A stretch of DNA of 64,000 nucleotides from Zoroaster sp. YZ-2022 (taxonomy: Eukaryota; Echinodermata; Asteroidea; Forcipulatida; Zoroasteridae). The notes below the pieces were generated by a model. That model was not told where the DNA came from. It did not search any database and was given only the letters and a program-made list of their open reading frames with translations. The stretch lies in contig CM055831.1 of the NCBI GenBank assembly GCA_029582265.1, positions 24,628,682-24,692,681 of the forward strand. The letters run 5' to 3'. A program made the position numbers and the translations under genes. Positions 22,311-34,404 of this stretch are shown here, one piece after another (the first letter of the stretch is position 1; the number at the start of each line of letters is the position of its first letter).

Positions 22311-23688
22311 CCTGTGATTTCTCAGGATTTTTTTATAATTTCAGGATTTTCTTGCAAATCTCCCTTTGTCTCAAAATTGTCTTGAAAGAAGAGAAGTAGC
22401 CACCAAGGAAAGAAAGAAATAGCCTGTGTTGTGTCCAAACCTGTAGTTTCTTGTTTGTGGGGATGTGGAGAGTCTGTAAATCCTCCAAAATTAAACATCC
22501 AGGAGGTTCAGGGGGCTTTGTCCTCTAGACCAAAGGGAGACCCAGACCCGCTACCCACAGGAGGTTCAGGGGGCTTTGTCCTCTAGACCAAAGGGAGACC
22601 CAAGCCTGCTACCCACAGGAGGTTCAGGGGGCTTTGTCCTCTAGACCAAAGGGAGACCCAGGCCTGCTACCCACAGGAGGTTCAGGGGGCTTTGTCCTCT
22701 AGACCAAAGGGAGACCCAGGCCCGCTACCCACAGGAGGTTCAGGGGGCTTTGTCCTCTAGACCAAAGGGAGACCCAGGCCTGCTACCCACAGGAGGTTCA
22801 GGGGCTTTGTCCTCTAGACCAAAGGAGACCCAAGCCTGCTACCCACAGGAGGTTCAGGGGCTTTGTCCTCTAGACCAAGGGAGACCCAGGCCTGCTACCC
22901 ACAGGAGGTTCAGGGGCTTTGTCCTCTAGACCAAAGGAGACCCAGGCCTGCTACCCACAGGAGGTTCAGGGGCTTTGTCCTCTAGACCAAAGGGAGACCC
23001 CAGGCCCGCTACCCACAGGAGGTTCAGGGGCTTTGTCCTCTAGACCAAAGGGAGACACAGGCCCGCTCCCCACAGGAGGTTCAGGGGGTTTGTCCTCTAG
23101 ACCAAAGGAGACCCAGGCCCGCTACCCACAGGAGGTTCAGGGGCTTTGTCCTCTAGACCAAAGGGAGACCCAGGCCCGCTACCCACAGGAGGTTCAGAGG
23201 GCTTTGTCCTCTAGACCAAAGGGAGACCCAGGCCTGCTACCCACAGGAGGTTCAGGGGCCTTTGTCCTCTAGACCAAAGGGAGACCCAGGCCTGCTACCC
23301 ACAGGAGGTTCAGGGGCCTTTGTCCTCTAGACCAAAGGGAGACCCAGGCCTGCTACCCACAGGAGGTTCAGGGGGCTTTGTCCTCTAGACCAAAGGGAGA
23401 CCCAGGCCTGCTACCCACAGGAGGTTTCAGGGGGCTTTGTCCTCTAGACCAAAGGGAGACCCAGGCCTGCTACCCACAGGAGGTTCAGGGGGCCTTTGTC
23501 CTCTAGACCAAAGGGAGACCCAGGCCCGCTACCCACAGGAGGTTCAGGGGGCTTTGTCCTCTAGACCAAAGGGAGACCCGGGCCTGCTACCCACAGGAGG
23601 TTCAGGGGGCCTTTGTCCTCTAGACCAAAGGGAGACCCAGGCCCGCTACCCATTTTTCAGGATTTGTTACTTTTGTCAAATCACACCC
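22311..23688 (+). mobile_element. family T element with expanded 58-bp core
   Basis: The left part (TGTGATTTCTCAGG ... TAGTTTCTTGTTTGTGGGGA) and right part (CATTTTTCAGGATTTGTTAC ... GTCAAATCACACCC) match other T copies. Short inverted termini TGTGATTT / AAATCACA are visible. The interior is the 58-bp array. Confidence 0.88.
22500..23652. repeat. 58-bp minisatellite within T, about 20 copies
   Basis: The unit reads CAGGAGGTTCAGGGGGCTTT, GTCCTCTAGACCAAAGGGAG, ACCCAGGCCTGCTACCCA, with 56-59 bp variants from changes in G-run length. Other T copies carry one or two units. The open frames here are array artefacts. Confidence 0.96.
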
Positions 23689-23939
23689 ATGAAGTACTGG
23701 CCTAATAAATAGCACACAAATTTTATTTAATAATTATTTAAAATTATCTTTACAAGAATGCATTGTTATTTTCCACTCTTATGCTCTTCAAAAAAGATTG
23801 TTTTTGTAAAAAATAAAAACCAAAAAAGAAGAAGTAAGAAACACGTTTTGGCACCACCATTTTATCACATGTCATCAATGCGATGTCATCTGGATCCGAG
23901 TCAATAGAAAGAGTTCACACACAGCCATCTGAGAGAGTT

Positions 23940-24007
23940 CATCGACATCATTTGACCTTTGACATCATCTGACCTTTGACATCATCTGACCTTTGACATC
24001 ATCTGAA
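23940..24007. repeat. 17-bp tandem repeat, about 4 copies
   Basis: TGACCTTTGACATCATC repeats, with a diverged first and last copy. Confidence 0.85.
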
Positions 24008-24450
24008 GTTCAATCATTTTCCAAATACTTATCTGAATTTTATTTTGATTACAGCATGTAATATTTTTTAATGTGATTTTGTTTTTCTTCATATTTTTGC
24101 AATAGAGAATTTTAGGAACATGTTATAATACATAGGAGAAGTAAGTGGGATATATTTTCTTAAATATTTGTCACAAAATGATTTGTTTTGGAAAGAGCGT
24201 CCATTTTGGAAATCTCTCTAGTGTTGAGTTTTTAAATGGATGTGTAAACCTTGGATGTCTATTTTCCACATATTATGTTGTGCCAACTCAAAGTGACATG
24301 AATTTAGCCTCAATTCTTTCTGGTAATCCATTACTGTGTTAATTACTCTGTATTTTGAGTAGAAGGGGCTGTTCTTTTTACTAGATCCTGATTATGATTA
24401 TGTGATCAAGTGCAGCGTAAAAACAATTTTTTCATGATCCAAATCATTGC

Positions 24451-24786
24451 TTAACCCTAACCGCCCCAAACCATTCAAACCCAGTTGGTTTTTATTTTAT
24501 TTTGATGGACTCGGTACTGTATAGCCCAGACAGGGATACTTTGCATGGGGCGGCGTGTCCCAATTCCAGCTAAGTCCAACAGTTGGTTGGTAGTGTTACT
24601 GCATGGTGTTGTATTTTGATGGACTCGATACTGTATAGCCCTAACAGGGAGACTTTACATGGGGCTGAGTGTCCCAATTCCAGCTACTGTAAGTCCAACA
24701 GTTGGGTGGTAGTGTTACTGCATGATGTTGGATTTTGGCGGATTTAGGAATGTTCTTAGCCAAAATAGCTAGGGGGTTAGGGTTAA
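24451..24786 (+). mobile_element. family B TTAA element
   Basis: TTAACCCTAACCGCCCC left end and AGCTAGGGGGTTAGGGTTAA right end. Two internal copies of a segment of about 120 bp start with TTTTGATGGACTCG and contain CAATTCCAGCTA. Uninterrupted reference for 4870-5183 and 12006-12540. Confidence 0.9.
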
Positions 24787-25337
24787 TGCAGCCACTAGAT
24801 AGTTGGGTACCAGACTGTACTCAAAATGGCATGGCTTTATATGTACACTGTATGGTACCAAGACTCTCTGGTTCGTGAGTTGGAGTCGTTTCTAAAGACC
24901 TGTCTTTTGTTTGTTACCTTGAATCCGAGCGTAATGACGCTGTGTGATTTCAGTATCAATTCTATCGTTACTTTTTTAAGTAGTTGTGTTTGTGTTTGCC
25001 TTCCAGTGTTGGCAGATACGTAGTTCTACAAATGTGTAAAACAGTATCTTTGAAGGGAATTTACAACATTGGTTATAACATACTTTTAAAATTACCCATT
25101 TGTTATCCAAAAGCTATCATGGGGTGAAGTTAGTGAACTTGCCAATCAGTCTAAACAATTGCAGCTTTTCAAAAAAATGTTTTCTGCTAAAAATTGTGAT
25201 TTTTTTTATTTTAAATTTTTATTTTATTTATTTTATTTTATTTTTTTAAAAATTTCTCATGATTTTAGACTTGGCATTGAGCTGAAACCTTCACATATTG
25301 GTTGTAAAATGAATATCTTGATTCAAAGGAAGTAAGC

Positions 25338-25754
25338 TTAACCCCAACCTTGCCAATCCTCCAAAATCCTCTTTGCTAAAGTGAAGGATTTTGGAGGATT
25401 GAGGTTACATGCTACATGCTCTTTGCTGAAGTGAAGGATTTTGGAGGAACGAGGTTATTAGGTGTACTTGCCTTTCCATGGTACATGTACATCCATGTTT
25501 GTTGTAGTGATTGCAAGGTCAGTGCTTGGGTCAGTGGACACTGTTTATTGCTCTATGCATGCAGGGAGGGTCCCTGGCCATGTACATGTATCACAGATTA
25601 GAAACACATGTGTGCATACATGTACATGTCATGTGCTTGCTTTACTACTGAAGGATTTTGGAGGATTCGGGTTATGTGTAAGCAAATGGGCCTAGGGAGT
25701 TAGGAAGGATTCAGGTTATGTGTAAGCAAATGGGCCTAGGGAGTTAGGGCTTTA
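25338..25754 (+). mobile_element. family A TTAA element, short array
   Basis: TTAACCCCAACCTTGCC left end; the right end is decayed (GGGAGTTAGGGCTTTAG). It carries the ACATGTACATCCATGTTTGT core shared with 4187, 34405 and 59503, and only about two copies of the 44-bp unit. Confidence 0.87.
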
Positions 25755-25759
25755 GTGTA

Positions 25760-26980
25760 ATAAGTTAGATCTAGATGAATAGAACCCATCAGCGGTGACT
25801 ACAACTAGCTAGCATATACAATTTCCGCCAGACTTTTTTAGGCTCCTTGCTTGCCGGGTTGAGTTAGCGAACCGAGAAGGGCAAGGACGTACATAAATGT
25901 ATTCAGACCAACAAAGACTACATGATGGATTTGTTAGATTATAAGATTATCCTCAAGTACTATAACTAGATTTTAAAACCCACGCACTAACTGATGTCAA
26001 AATTTGTGTATGTGTTCTGCCCACTTCAGCATAGTACCCAGCGGTCAAGAATTAAGAATTAAGTTTTCAAGAGGTATATCATCAAACGAAGCTATGAAGC
26101 TTTCATCACATGCTCGGATGTTTGAGAAAGTAACAAATGTGACCGGATCCTACGAAATGAGTCTTAAGGTGATGTCGGCACAAAATGAATTTTTATGTGG
26201 TCCTGAAAGAGCATATTCTCCTCTTCCATTTGATAAAAAAATTATGTTCAAACGTTAAACAATACGGAAGTTATACCATAAAACACATTACCTGTCAGAA
26301 AACCAAAAAATAGGAATATCGCACGTTTAAGTCTGGGCTTGATTTCTGGTTTTATTTATATCATTCTTCCTTAGCAACCAGGTGGTTTAAGCCAAAATAT
26401 CTTTACAACGTTATCACAATATGACGACCAAGACACTGGAAACATGTTCAGAAAGTTTGATCATATTTCAAGCAAAATTTAGTGAGTTACCGCACGAAGA
26501 GAAGCGGAATTTTCAACATTTTCCGATTTTGTTTCTGTGATTTTTTTACTTGGGTAGATTTATTAACATGTTTTCCTACTTATTTTTTTCGAAAACAAAA
26601 ATGTATTTTTTCGACCACACACACACATGACTCGTGTTTACGTGTCCGTATCTCAATGCAGGCATTTGCGACTTCCGACTCATTTCGTACGGTCGGGTCA
26701 CAAATACTGATTACAGATTTTTTTTTTTTCAGAATTTATTTTTTCAGACAGAATAATTTCTCATGATTTTTTTTTTTTTTTTAAATTTTTTTTTTTTTTT
26801 AATGAAAGGTTGCCATAACACAAGGCTCTTAAAATGCCACTGAAAGTGCAGGCTAGAACTCGAGGAGAGGGGGAGAATAAAAAATACATAAAATAAATAA
26901 GTAAATAAAAATAAAAAATTCTCTCAAAAGTTTATATTTGCTGTCACCTGACGCTTTTCTGTCAATACTTGGATGATTTA
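25760..26980. other. noncoding sequence with T-rich tracts
   Basis: No exon recognised. Long T tracts lie near 26717-26729 and 26767-26801. The open frame at 26004-26258 on + has no known domain and no clear splice context. Confidence 0.45.
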
Positions 26981-26984
26981 TACT

Positions 26985-27193
26985 TGCACGATCAGAGCGA
27001 ACTTTCAACAGGGTATGGAATCGGTGTCCTGGTTTCAAGGTGAACACAGTGACTGAAAATTACTGGCTCATTTGTGCAGCAGCAACGATAATGTGACCTT
27101 ATCATGTGGGGTATTATTTTCAGTCACTGAGTTAATCTAAATCTAGCACTTTGATTCCATGCCCTGTTGATCGTGACGATACTGCCCTTTTAA
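26985..27193 (+). mobile_element. family G TTAA element, left end decayed
   Basis: CAACAGGGTATGGAATCGG to CATGCCCTGTTGATCGTGA, ending CGATACTGCCCTTTTAA. Same internal order as 6763 and 18290. Confidence 0.82.
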
Positions 27194-27253
27194 CAACACT
27201 CTGTTTTAGTATCTTGTCAGAATGGCAGTGAGTACTTGCTGACTTGAAATATT

Positions 27254-27640
27254 AGGTTGTTCGCTGAAAATGTTTGGCTTTCCGCTGAAAATGTTTGGCT
27301 TTCCACTGAAAATGTTCGGCTTTCTTCTTAAAATTTGGCTGTCTGCTGAAAAGTTGGGCTGTCCACTGAAAATGTTTGGTTTTCCACTGAAAATGTTCGG
27401 CTTTCTTCTTAAAATGTTTGGCTGTCTGCTGAAAAGTTGGGCTGTCCACTGACAATGTTTGGTTTTCCTCTGAAAATTGTTAGTTGTTCACAAAATGTGT
27501 TTGGATGTCTGCTGAAAACTTTTTAGCTGTCCGCTGAAAATGTTTGGTTTTCTGCTAGAATTTTTTTGTTTTCTGCTGAAAATGTTTGGTTTTCCACTGA
27601 AAATGTTTGTTGTCCGTGGACATCGTAGAGTTGATTGAAG
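27254..27640. repeat. irregular 21-bp tandem repeat, about 17 copies
   Basis: The consensus is close to GCTGAAAATGTTTGGCTTTCC, with many variants. Period 21 keeps frames open on both strands (FPLKMFG-type repeats on +). The amount of variation suggests an older array. Confidence 0.88.
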
Positions 27641-27644
27641 TGAG

Positions 27645-29380
27645 CCCTCTTTTGGGACATTTCGACAAGGATTATGAATAAGTGTCATGATTAGAGTTTA
27701 TTAGGAAAGGGTAGGGTGCTACAATGAGGCTTATCAAATCCCACTTTTTGTTGAGTCAGTGCCTGAAAAAGAGATAAGTGCCACACATGACATCACATGT
27801 TTACTTTCACAGCGCCCTCTTGTGAACAGTTGCGACATAAGAAGTAGTGTATTCACCAACTGTTCTCATCTCATACATTTGTGATGTGATCTGGGAAAAC
27901 CCTTCACATGGTGAAATTTGTCATTTTTGTGTTATATACATCAAATTAACGAGGACACTGTGTTGTTTTCAAAACTGTTTTATTCATGATTCTAGGTTGT
28001 CTATAACTTGAGTTATGCTCTCGGGAAATTATAGCCATCGCTGTCCTTAAAAACAATGGCGGAAACGAAAAACAAAAGACGGCTTTTTAAATATCTGTCA
28101 TCATAACACTATGTTTTTACATAAAATGATGGAATTTTTATTTAATATTTTCAAGAATGATCATTTAGATATTAACAATTAAAATGGTAACAAAAACTCA
28201 AATTGTCAAACAAAAAATTGGGGGACTATTTTGCCATTATCTTCAAAACAAGTTCGCCGACATCCGACGGGTTTTCCCAGATCGCATCACATTTATCTTC
28301 ATAAATGTTTAATTATTATAGCGGATCTTTTTCACTTTCAATTTCAACAGTATGTACGTATTAAACATGAACCCGGTAGCTTTTCAACAGAAATTTGGTA
28401 TTTTTGTACTTGGGTAAATATCCTTTAACTTACAATACTATACCGTGTGTGTTACAAATGACAAGGAGTTTGTATGGCATTCCAAAAGACACGTCAATGA
28501 ATACTGGCTTTTACATTTTTATAACGGTGTAGCCGTATTGCTTTTCTCCTCTGTCATCATACCGAGGCTGGACAGGAAAATAGTCTGGCCCCTTGCATGC
28601 ATTGTAACTAATCTCTATAACGGTGTAAAGGGAGCCTGACAAAGATGGCCGTAGCATGAGGAATTCGGGAATCCTGGCTCTCTGGGGATTGAATCATACA
28701 GTTTCTCAGAAAGAGAAACTCACCTTGCAATGTTGTAAAAATAGCCCTGAGCACTCATTGATCTAATGCAGTATATTTCCCCACGAACAATGAGCACACG
28801 GTGAGAAACAGTAGGGAAAAGGCCCGACGCAAGACAAAAACTGTGGATGAATTATCAGTTTAGAGATTAGACTGGCACAGGCGACGCATTTACCGACAAT
28901 AAGCTAGCTTTTGAAAATGATCTAAATGGAGGTCGAAATCGGACACTTGGATATAGAATTGGGCATGAATAGCCCGGCCCCGGAAGTCATTATTCTCTTT
29001 GATCTGATGAGTAACTGACCAAGTTGAACATTATTGTATCATTCTTGGGTTTTTATGTCTGGCAGATATACATGCATTTGTCAAGAGTTAAGGCTGGTTT
29101 AGCTTATATGCAAATTACGATCTGTCGGCGGCATAATTTTCAAAGCAATAATATTGGAAGTATTAAGAGTATTATACACCAGCTTATTTTGAAAATATCT
29201 TCAAAATCTTAGTCATGATAAACTTTTTATATTAAGGGATATACAAGGTTATATTAATAGTCAAATACGTGTACTAGCACAGATATTTTTTACGTTATTT
29301 GTTTTGTATAAAATCATGAAAATCAGACACAACAAGTCATTAGCAGTTCTTTCAAACAATTCAATTAAAAACACGTTTAT
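27645..29380. other. noncoding sequence, mostly unique
   Basis: No exon, array or terminal repeat recognised. CATCACA / TGTGATGTGATCTGGGAAAA words near 27880 and their complement near 28275-28290 suggest an inverted element of about 400 bp that I could not delimit. Confidence 0.4.
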
Positions 29381-29385
29381 TTCCA

Positions 29386-29919
29386 TTAACCCTAACTCCC
29401 TAGCCTTAATTACCAGGTACCTTCCTCAATCCTTCATAATCCTCCGAAATGTGTTTGTGCATGAAACTCACTGCCTCAATCCTTCATAATCCTCCAACTT
29501 GAGTTTATGCATGAAGCTCACTGCCTCAATCCTTCATAATCCTCCACTATCAAATGCACGACCCTCCTCAATCCTCCATAATCCTCCAATTGGTGATTTT
29601 CGAATGTGCCTCATTCCTCCAAAATCCTCCAAATCCTCCGGAGGATACAAGATTATGTTTCTGTCAATCCTTCACAATCCTCCATAATCCTCCACATTCA
29701 TCCAAAGTAAATTTCCATTATGCCCTCAATCCTCCACAATCCTCCAGGATCTCTTTGAACCATGCTTCCTCAATCCTCCACAATCCTCCACTATCAAATG
29801 CACGACCCTCCTCAATCCTCCATAATCCTCCAATTGGTGATTTTCGAACGTGCCTCATTCCTCCAAAATCCTCCAAATCCTCCGGAGGATTATAGAGGAT
29901 TTAGGAGGGTTAGGGTTAA
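29386..29919 (+). mobile_element. family Q TTAA element made of TCCTCC words
   Basis: TTAACCCTAACTCCCTAG left end and GGAGGGTTAGGGTTAA right end. The interior repeats CAATCCTCCATAATCCTCCA words. A segment of about 122 bp (ATCAAATGCACGACCCTCCT ... AATCCTCCGGAGGAT) occurs twice, offset by about 244 bp. Confidence 0.9.
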
Positions 29920-30120
29920 ATATAAACATCTAATAAATAATATCCATCAATATTAGAATTAGAATTTCTTAGTAGGCAATGGAGCTTTAAGAAATTACGA
30001 CTTGATGTTCCCTTGCAGATCAACAGCTTTTTTTTACCCACAATTAAATCCAAGTCAACTTTGATAATCCATAATGAATTCACTAATTAATAAACACTAA
30101 CTTCAGCCCTACATTGCATA

Positions 30121-30457
30121 TTAAAACCCTCCTACACATGGAGGCCACTCCGATCCACTAAATTTTCAATATGTTCTTCACCAACCTTTAGCAACCTTCA
30201 GTACATACATGTACAAGCCTGCTGTCCTTTTCCAAGTAATCTTACAAAATCAACTGTGTGCCACCCAAGGCCACTGTAAATGTTTGAACATATTAGTATG
30301 GCCTGCAATGTATCAATGAGAGACCACTTTACCCTGCAATCTCAGTGGTGTGACAGTACACAGAAGGGTAACCATAGGAGGCCACTGGCAACAGCTAATG
30401 GCTTGGAGTGGCCTGAATGGGTTGTTTCAAAAATTGCACTGATTGTAGGAGGGTTAA
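30121..30457. mobile_element. family N TTAA element
   Basis: TTAAAACCCTCCTACACATGG left end and ATTGTAGGAGGGTTAA right end. The interior carries GGCCACT words in both orientations. Only one copy was seen in this window. Confidence 0.8.
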
Positions 30458-30533
30458 ACGGTTCGTAATTTCACCATGCAGTGTCGGCACATAACTCTGT
30501 TAACAACAAATTTTACTTCTAGATAAAAACAGG

Positions 30534-30684
30534 AATGTGATTTCTCAGGATTTTTCTTACAAATCTTTCTTTGCCTAAATATTTTCTTGAAAGATTAGAG
30601 GTTCAGGGTGACTTTGTCCTTCAGACCAAAGAGAGACCCTTTTTTTTGTGATTTTTTTTTTACTTTCCTCAAAACACACACCTG
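30534..30684 (+). mobile_element. family T copy with internal deletion
   Basis: TGTGATTTCTCAGGATTTTT, then AGAGGTTCAGGGTGACTTTG and an A/T-rich right end with TCAAAACACACACC. The middle part is missing. Confidence 0.7.
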
Positions 30685-30835
30685 TATACAAAGATCTTAG
30701 ACTTGTCTAAAAAAAAAAAAACCTTTTGAAAACGAATAAACTTTTTTCAATTTCATTTCAAATGAAATAGAGGAAACACTCTTTTTTTTTAAAATCATTT
30801 TAACTTTTAGAAATTATTCCTTTTTTTTTCTTGTA

Positions 30836-31020
30836 AACAGCCTAAAACCGGATCAGTATTGTAAACGGCCTAAAACCGGTATTGTAAATGACCTAAAACG
30901 GGATCAGTATTGTAAACAGCCTAAAACGGGATCAGTATTGTAAACAGCCTAAAACCGGATCAGTATTGTAAACAGCCTAAAACCGGATCAGTATTGTAAA
31001 CAGCCTAAACGAGATTAGTT
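30836..31020. repeat. 28-bp tandem repeat, about 7 copies
   Basis: The unit is TATTGTAAACAGCCTAAAAC followed by CGGATCAG. One copy is shortened near 30870. Confidence 0.93.
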
Positions 31021-31158
31021 TTTCTTTAAAACCAACTGAATCCAGGGTTTTCTTTGAAACTATCTAGATCAATTAAATTTTCAATTTCAATTCAGTCTGA
31101 CATTTACGTGCATACAGACACAGTCAGTATACATGAATGTATGTGTGTGTATGTATGT

Positions 31159-31490
31159 GTGGACTTATATAGCGCACGTATCCACCAACTAAGTGGTGCT
31201 CAAAGCGCATTATATCATTACCCCTGCTCATAAGGCTCATAAGGCTCATAAATCATTCCTGAAACCATCTCAGCACCCTGGGGAGTATACAGCTCAATTG
31301 CTGCCATTACAGCGCATATAGGGCTAATCAACCAACTCTGCCCTCACAGGTACCCATTTAACCCCTGGGTGGAGAGAAGCAATTATGGTTAAGGACACCA
31401 AGTGTCACGGCCGGGATTCGAACCCACATTCTGCTGCTAACACCAGAACTTGAGTCCGGTAAGCTAGACCGCTCGACCACGACACTCCAC
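31159..31490 (-). mobile_element. tRNA-Leu-derived SINE
   Basis: Head with CTCAAGT loop and B box read on -, standard body. The (ATT)n tail is replaced by a TATG-rich stretch (31138-31160). About 15 bp are deleted near 31390 relative to other copies. Confidence 0.9.
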
Positions 31491-31586
31491 ATGTGTAGGA
31501 GTCTATAACTGAACTAGATCAGAGTTTCGTGGGAACCAATCAGTATTTCTTCGAAATCTAGGTTACTTGTGTAACTGTAATCGGGG

Positions 31587-31870
31587 CCCAATTTCATAGA
31601 GCCACCAGGCAGCCGATTTTTTCCTTCCTGTATAGTTTTCATTTCATAGCACTGCTAACCGTTAAGCACAGAAAGGCATGATAACTTGCCGGCCGTTATT
31701 GCTAGTAAATGAGTGACGCAACAATACAAATCCATGGTGAATGTGCACGCGTCGCTCTGAATTGTCTTGCTAACCTGCGAAATACGCTTATGCTTATGCT
31801 TAACAAATTTTCCTGCTGTAGTTAGCACGAAAATTTACTTAGCGGTGTTTGGTATCATTTGCCACACTGT
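31587..31870. mobile_element. family M repeat, diverged
   Basis: GGGGCCCAATTTCATAGAGC, then CTAACCGTTAAGCACAG and weakly complementary sequence around 31770-31870 (CTTGCTAACC, TTAGCGGTG). Confidence 0.5.
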
Positions 31871-32019
31871 AGCATTCAATGTTTTAATAGTCAATAATAG
31901 AAAATACTGCAAATATGACAAAAACTAATGAATTTGAAAATAACACTATCGCATATGTTAACCATGCATTCTGTGGCAAGATGATCTGATTACTAACTTC
32001 CATACGTAGTTTATTGAAT

Positions 32020-32335
32020 TTAACCCTTCTGTGACTGCAAGGGTCAAAATCAGTCAAAATGTTGATATACTTCCCAAGGTATATCTAGTGCACTTAAAAG
32101 TCAAACACTGTCAAACCTTACATGTAGTAAGTACATTTACAGGTCAAAACGAGTCGACTGTTTTTGACTGGTAAAAGCATTGTCTGGTATTGTTCAGGGT
32201 GGTCAAAATGACAGTAACAACCAGTCAAAAATGCCCCTGTGTGCACATTTGGGTCAACAGTCAAAACAGACAGTTGACTGATTTTGACCACTATAGCTAC
32301 TTGCCACTAAAGTTCAGCTAAAGTAGGAGGGCTAA
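32020..32335 (-). mobile_element. family C TTAA element
   Basis: TTAACCCTTCTGTGACTGCA left end and AAAGTAGGAGGGCTAA right end. Interior GTCAAAA/TTTTGAC words are as in 3063 but inverted. Confidence 0.88.
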
Positions 32336-32456
32336 TGACATATGAAATCCTAAATAATACTTTATTAGTTTTACAGTGTTTTATAAATTATCCACAACTG
32401 TTGAATTCATCTAACAAGCATAAATAATCAAAAGTTTCTAGATTATACACCAATAA

Positions 32457-32857
32457 TTAACCCTAACCCCCTATAGGTATTCTGGCTAGGAACCTTCTTT
32501 AACCCTAACCCCCTATAGGTATTCTGGCTAGGAACCTTCCTGAACCCTAACCCCCTATGGGTATTCTGGCTAGGAACATTCTTTAACACTAACCCCCTAG
32601 GTATTCTGGCTATGAACCTTCCTGAATCCTCCAAAATCCATCAGTGCACTTTTGGAAACATGCCCTTATCTTCAAAATGCACCATGCATTTTCGTTGATC
32701 TTTCATATTCAGCATTTATGGCCTGTACTTCTTGCCAGGGAGTAATTTTGCCCCATTTGAAGAGGTGAAAGTACCAGTTTCCAACAGTGCTGAATTTTTT
32801 CCCCAAAAAGTGCTCCTTGGAGGATTTTGCAGGATTTGGGGGTGGTTGGGGTTTTAA
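32457..32857. mobile_element. family K TTAA element with amplified terminus
   Basis: The left end TTAACCCTAACCCCCTATAG plus GTATTCTGGCTAGGAACC is present as about four tandem 42-bp copies (32457-32625). The right end is GGGTGGTTGGGGTTTTAA. The interior (AACATGCCCTTATCTTCAAA, TCCAACAGTGCTGAATTTT) matches 49313-49542 in inverse orientation. Confidence 0.87.
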
Positions 32858-33352
32858 AGGAGAGATTGTGAAACAAATGTCCTTGAAAGTCTGCAAATGA
32901 ATATTTATGTTGAAATTCATCAGCAAAGAAACATTAGAGCACAAGTTTGAGGTTTTCAGTGGCTTGAAATTTAGTTACTCCATTGAGGAATGGACAAATT
33001 GTGGAATTACAAAACAATAATAATTTGCTTAAAGGGAGGTTACACACAGTTTTACATATAATGTACTTGGTGTAAAGTTGATGATGGAATCAAACATCTC
33101 TTGAAATATTTATGTTTCAGGTGTTATCATTTTAGTAAAATTACAGAAAAAATTACAAAATGAATTTCTGTCATCTGAAGACATATTCCAATTTGGAATA
33201 CATGTAGATATAACAACCTGAAACTGTTATCACATTCACTGAAACTTTCACAGATTGGTGTTCATATGAATCTTATGCAGGATGGATGCATTAACCTTAA
33301 CTACCCCAGTTCTTCCAAAATCCTTCTCCTGGTTTTGCCTGATTTTGATGGG

Positions 33353-33913
33353 TTCAGTACTCCACAGTATAGCCCAGTGAATAGAGCATGTAGCCGTGTG
33401 TACCAAATCCATCAAACTCCACTGGCTGCTTTTGTTGGATTCAGTACTCCACAGTATAGCCCAGTGAATAGAGCATGTAGCCGTGTGTACCAAATCCATC
33501 AAACTCCACCGGCTGCTTTTGTTGGATTCAGTACTCCACAGTATAGCCCAGTGAATAGAGCATGTAGCCGTGTGTACCAAATCCATCAAACTCCACCGGC
33601 TGCTTTTGTTGGATTCAGGACTCCACAGTATAGCCCAGTGAATAGAGCATGTAGCCGTGTGTACCAAATCCATCAAACTCCACTGGCTGCTTTTGTTGGA
33701 TTCAGTACTCCACAGTATAGCCCAGTGAATAGAGCATGTAGCCATGTGTACCAAATCCATCAAACTCCACCGGCTGCTTTTGTTGGATTCAGTACTCCAC
33801 AGTATAGCCCAGTGAATAGAGCATGTAGCCGTGTGTACCAAATCCATCAAACTCCACTGGCTGCTTTTGTTGGATTCAGTACTCCACAGTATAGCCCAGT
33901 GAATAGAGCATGA
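33353..33913. repeat. 87-bp minisatellite, about 7 copies
   Basis: The unit contains ACTCCACAGTATAGCCCAGT, GAATAGAGCATGTAGCCGTG and TACCAAATCCATCAAACTCC. The period is 29 codons, so both strands give long open frames (215 and 250 residues). These are array artefacts with no domain. Confidence 0.96.
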
Positions 33914-34215
33914 AGCCATGTGTACCAAATCCATCAAACTCCACCGGCTGCTTTTGTTGGATTCAGGACTGTGTATAGCCAAGCCATGGATGCTTTGCAT
34001 TTGCTACTGTACCAATGTGTACCAAATCCATCAAACTCCACCGGCTGCTTTTGTTGGATTCAGGACTGTGTATAGCCAAGTCATGGATGCTTTGCATTTG
34101 CTACTGTACCAATGTGTACCAAATCCATCCAACTCCACTGGCTGCTTTTGTTGGATTCAGGACTGTGTATAGCCAATCCATGGATGCTTTGCATTTGCTA
34201 CTGTACCAATTCCAT
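33914..34215. repeat. 97-bp tandem repeat, about 3 copies
   Basis: Shares CAAATCCATCAAACTCCA and GGCTGCTTTTGTTGGATTCA with the 87-bp unit. The other half is GCCAAGCCATGGATGCTTTG, CATTTGCTACTGTACCAATG. Confidence 0.93.
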
Positions 34216-34404
34216 CAAAGTCCAACAATTGGGTTACCTTTTCACAGCATGTTGATGGATTTGGGAGGATTTGGGATGGTTTCTAGCCAAAATGCTGAGG
34301 TGGTTAGGGTTAATAGATATTTTACCAATAGTTTATTGGATTTTATCATGGTTTACATGGTAACATACATGTATAGCACAGGTAAATTTCAATCGATCAC
34401 TTCC

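Larger units (their letters stand above)
33291..34313 (+). mobile_element. family O TTAA element with 87-bp and 97-bp arrays
   Basis: TTAACCTTAACTACCCC left end and GAGGTGGTTAGGGTTAA right end. The interior is two arrays sharing CAAATCCATCAAACTCCA followed by GGCTGCTTTTGTTGGATTCA. About seven 87-bp units are followed by about three 97-bp units. Confidence 0.92.

Noticed and set aside
22500..23652. CRISPR-like array
   Set aside because: Units are directly contiguous with no unique spacers, and the setting is an animal intron.
26004..26258. 84-residue + strand frame near a CAG acceptor
   Set aside because: No domain, no matching donor, AT-rich low-complexity context; not enough to call an exon.
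27252..27688. FPLKMFG-type repeat protein
   Set aside because: Product of an irregular 21-bp array; both strands are equally open.
33248..34000. 250-residue - strand and 215-residue + strand frames
   Set aside because: The 87-bp unit equals 29 codons, so a stop-free unit keeps frames open on both strands. The sequence lies inside a TTAA element.
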